Source: Ruminococcus sp.
GTDB lineage: Bacteria > Bacillota > Clostridia > Oscillospirales > Acutalibacteraceae
NCBI GenBank assembly: GCA_017410265.1
Contig: JAFQRC010000002.1
Span: forward strand, 1-64,000
DNA: 64,000 bases
Reading direction: 5' to 3'
Shown: piece after piece, positions 62,223 through 64,000 of the stretch
Position numbering within the stretch: the stretch's first letter is position 1
How the letters are laid out: each line of letters opens with the position of its first letter
Program-made: the position numbers and the translations under genes
The notes under the pieces: generated by a model
The model's input: only the letters and a program-made list of their open reading frames with translations
Told to the model about the DNA's origin: nothing
The model's database searches: none

Positions 62223-63815
62223 TTAATTTACTCCGTTTAAATAAGGGAAAACCCACAAAACAAAAAGCAAAACTGTCACAACTGCGCCAAGTGGAATTGC
62301 ACTAACTATCATAATTTTTGTTTTCTTGACTTCTTTTGGATCTTTTTCTTCTTCTGGAACAACGAACAGCGCTTCCCTTTCCTGCTTTTCCTTTGGTGTA
62401 ACCTTTGTCAACGCAGAACCAATTACCATAGCGAGAATGCCTGATGCAATTCCCACAAAGAATGGGTCAAAGTAAATAGGGAACAGCACATCTGCAGCAG
62501 ATGTATATATTTTCATACCAGCGCTTACAACAAATCCTACCAGCATACCCCAAAACGCACCCGTTTTAGTTACGCGTTTGCTCCATACACTTGCCAAAGC
62601 AACCGGCAACCAAGAGCACGCCACGATAGTTGCTCCTAAATATGTAATCCAGAAAATTTGCGGCGGCTGATATACACAAAGCAAACAAACAATCACAGCA
62701 ACCACAAGAAGAACAACTCTGCCGTACACAAGCTTCTTCTTTTCATTCTTCACTTCAACTATATCATTCATAATATTAGATCCAATAAGCGATAAGAAGG
62801 TTGTTGCTGAAGAAATTCCCGAAGCAAGTACTCCCGATAATACGATAATACCCAAAACAGCAGGCATAATATTCATAGATGCCCAAATTAATGCCTTTGA
62901 CGGTGATTCCATACCGGGGTTAAGTTTTTGTGTAAACACACCCGCCATACACATCAAAAACTCAATAACAAAAACACTTACAGATGCAACTACGCCAGAA
63001 CGGATAACCGCATGTTCATTTTTAGCCATAAGATATCTGCTTGACTGCCACGGAGCAACCATAAGAACTGCCATCCATGCTATACCATAACCACAAGCCC
63101 ATATCATATTTTCAGTACCTGTTGGATAGAAATAGTCTAAATTACCGCTTCCCGAAAGAATGCCTGGAATAGCTTCATATGTAGCCATTTCTGTTACTGA
63201 AGTCGTCCAACCGCCTGCTTCTTTCGCTATAAATACCGCTCCTACTATTGTAGCTAATGAAAAAACCGCAAACATAATGGTATCAGTAATCAAAACACCT
63301 TTAGCTCCGGAAAAAATAGTTATCAGAGTGAATACTATTACAACAACAATTACACAAATTTTATAATCGACATTAGTGACAGCAGACATCAAAGTACCGA
63401 TACCCTGTACACACGACAAGCTATAAACCAACATTATAAAAGTACCGGTTATGGTAGCCAGGTTTTTCAACGCCAGTGAGTCAAAACGCTTTCCAAAATA
63501 CTGAGGAATAGTCATAGCTTCGCTTCGTCTGAGATATCTTCCAAAAAAAACAGAACCTACTATGTATCCTACCGATAAAACACCTACCGCCACCATAATT
63601 GGCGCAAAAAAACCACTATATGCTTCTCCGACATCACCCATAAACAAACCTACACCGATAAATGACGCTACAAGTGAACCTGTTATGAGAAATGCAGGAG
63701 CATTTCTTCCTGCTACATAAAAATCGTTTGCATTCTTTACACTACGACTAATAATAGCTCCTACTACCAGGTATAAAACCATGGTAATAGCCATTCCAAT
63801 TAAGTATATATTCAT
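62223..63815 (-). CDS. Sodium/solute symporter, SSS family
   Basis: A 530-residue membrane transporter with thirteen or so helices and SSS landmarks: FYVAGRNAPAFLITGSLVASFIG (about 32-54), YFGKRFDSLALKN and the sodium-site region GVLASGISSATTFLSLIGSN (about 340-360). It imports a small solute such as an amino acid, sugar or organic acid with Na+. Proline is the best-known substrate of related PutP, but the sequence does not fix it. A cytoplasmic KEKQEREALFVVPEEEKDPKEVKK tail-loop precedes the last helix. It follows the 31-codon gene by 17 bases, and the two probably work together. Confidence 0.92.
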   Translation of the reverse strand: MNIYLIGMAITMVLYLVVGAIISRSVKNANDFYVAGRNAPAFLITGSLVASFIGVGLFMGDVGEAYSGFFAPIMVAVGVLSVGYIVGSVFFGRYLRRSEAMTIPQYFGKRFDSLALKNLATITGTFIMLVYSLSCVQGIGTLMSAVTNVDYKICVIVVVIVFTLITIFSGAKGVLITDTIMFAVFSLATIVGAVFIAKEAGGWTTSVTEMATYEAIPGILSGSGNLDYFYPTGTENMIWACGYGIAWMAVLMVAPWQSSRYLMAKNEHAVIRSGVVASVSVFVIEFLMCMAGVFTQKLNPGMESPSKALIWASMNIMPAVLGIIVLSGVLASGISSATTFLSLIGSNIMNDIVEVKNEKKKLVYGRVVLLVVAVIVCLLCVYQPPQIFWITYLGATIVACSWLPVALASVWSKRVTKTGAFWGMLVGFVVSAGMKIYTSAADVLFPIYFDPFFVGIASGILAMVIGSALTKVTPKEKQEREALFVVPEEEKDPKEVKKTKIMIVSAIPLGAVVTVLLFVLWVFPYLNGVN

Positions 63816-63832
63816 TTTTACCCTCTCAATCT

Positions 63833-63928
63833 TTATTTGTTTTTGTAGTCTTTAAATACCACAATTGACGCAACTAACCCTGATAAAGCAAACCATATCC
63901 CTAAACCTACAGCTATTATTATTTCCAT
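63833..63928 (-). CDS. 31-residue membrane protein, probable symporter accessory
   Basis: A short reading frame of 31 codons: ATG, one hydrophobic helix (IIIAVGLGIWFALSGLVAS) and a basic end (VFKDYKNK). GGGAG lies 7 bases before the ATG. It begins 2 bases after the stop of the gene upstream and ends 17 bases before the SSS symporter, so all three are likely one operon. Single-helix small proteins are known next to SSS and NSS transporters. Its size and position fit such a subunit; function by homology is not proven. Confidence 0.75.
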   Translation of the reverse strand: MEIIIAVGLGIWFALSGLVASIVVFKDYKNK

Positions 63929-63930
63929 TA

Positions 63931-64000
63931 TTAATCTCCCTCACTTTGTTTTTCAATGAGCTCAAGAGCAAGCTCCCTATAAAAAATCATCTTATCATAC
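63931..64000 (-). CDS. C-terminal end of an unidentified gene, cut by window edge
   Basis: Twenty-two codons, ending ELALELIEKQSEGD then TAA, enter from the right edge in an open frame. The stretch is hydrophilic and helical. The family cannot be told from so little. It is closely followed by the small symporter gene, suggesting one operon that may reveal the transported solute. Confidence 0.55.
   Translation of the reverse strand, partial: YDKMIFYRELALELIEKQSEGD

Overview
The window looks like the chromosome of an AT-rich clostridial Firmicute, most likely an Oscillospiraceae/Ruminococcaceae-type gut bacterium. The evidence is cohesin- and dockerin-like sequences, a GlnRS next to GluRS, a SecA with a C-terminal zinc tail, AGGAGG-type ribosome binding sites and sigma-A-like promoters. 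The genus assignment is inference. I saw no tRNA, rRNA or CRISPR array.

Region 1 (1-8.7 kb, all minus strand). A truncated IS3-like transposase start lies at the left edge. It is followed by a sugar-nucleotide epimerase-like gene, a membrane-anchored cohesin-like protein translationally coupled to an SDR reductase, and three large secreted proteins. Each secreted protein has a signal peptide, PPC-like domains, bacterial Ig-like (Big_3-type) repeats and a C-terminal dockerin. Together these may form a small non-enzymatic cohesin/dockerin surface system.

Region 2 (8.7-23.5 kb) is housekeeping: gltX-glnS, secA, divergent trkA-trkH potassium uptake, a class B penicillin-binding protein coupled to a SEDS protein with an N-terminal FHA domain, and a membrane sulfatase-fold protein that has lost likely metal ligands.

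Region 3 (59.3 down to 23.5 kb) is a 31-gene surface-polysaccharide locus read on the minus strand from a consensus-like promoter near 59.3 kb to a terminator near 23.5 kb. It begins with a fusion of a PglC-type phosphoglycosyl transferase and a PLP sugar aminotransferase. A second phosphoglycosyl transferase, an ATP-grasp/HAD fusion, a diacetamido-uronate module (WbpA/B/D/E-like), glycosyltransferases, a Wzy/WaaL-like protein, UDP-glucuronate and UDP-galacturonate genes, three GT10 fucosyltransferase-like paralogues around a Wzm/Wzt ABC exporter, and a membrane PIG-L deacetylase follow. It ends with a UDP-FucNAc module (CapE/G/F-like) that has its own promoter. Activated sugars are made, assembled on a lipid carrier and exported; the product is probably a capsule or wall polysaccharide rich in amino and uronic sugars.

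Region 4 (59.2-64 kb) is a remodelled locus edge: a second copy of the locus promoter with the first codons of the sugar transferase, an internally deleted pseudogene of the neighbouring sodium/solute symporter, a licD gene and a decayed IS3-family element. An intact symporter with a 31-codon upstream companion gene, and the end of another gene, close the window.
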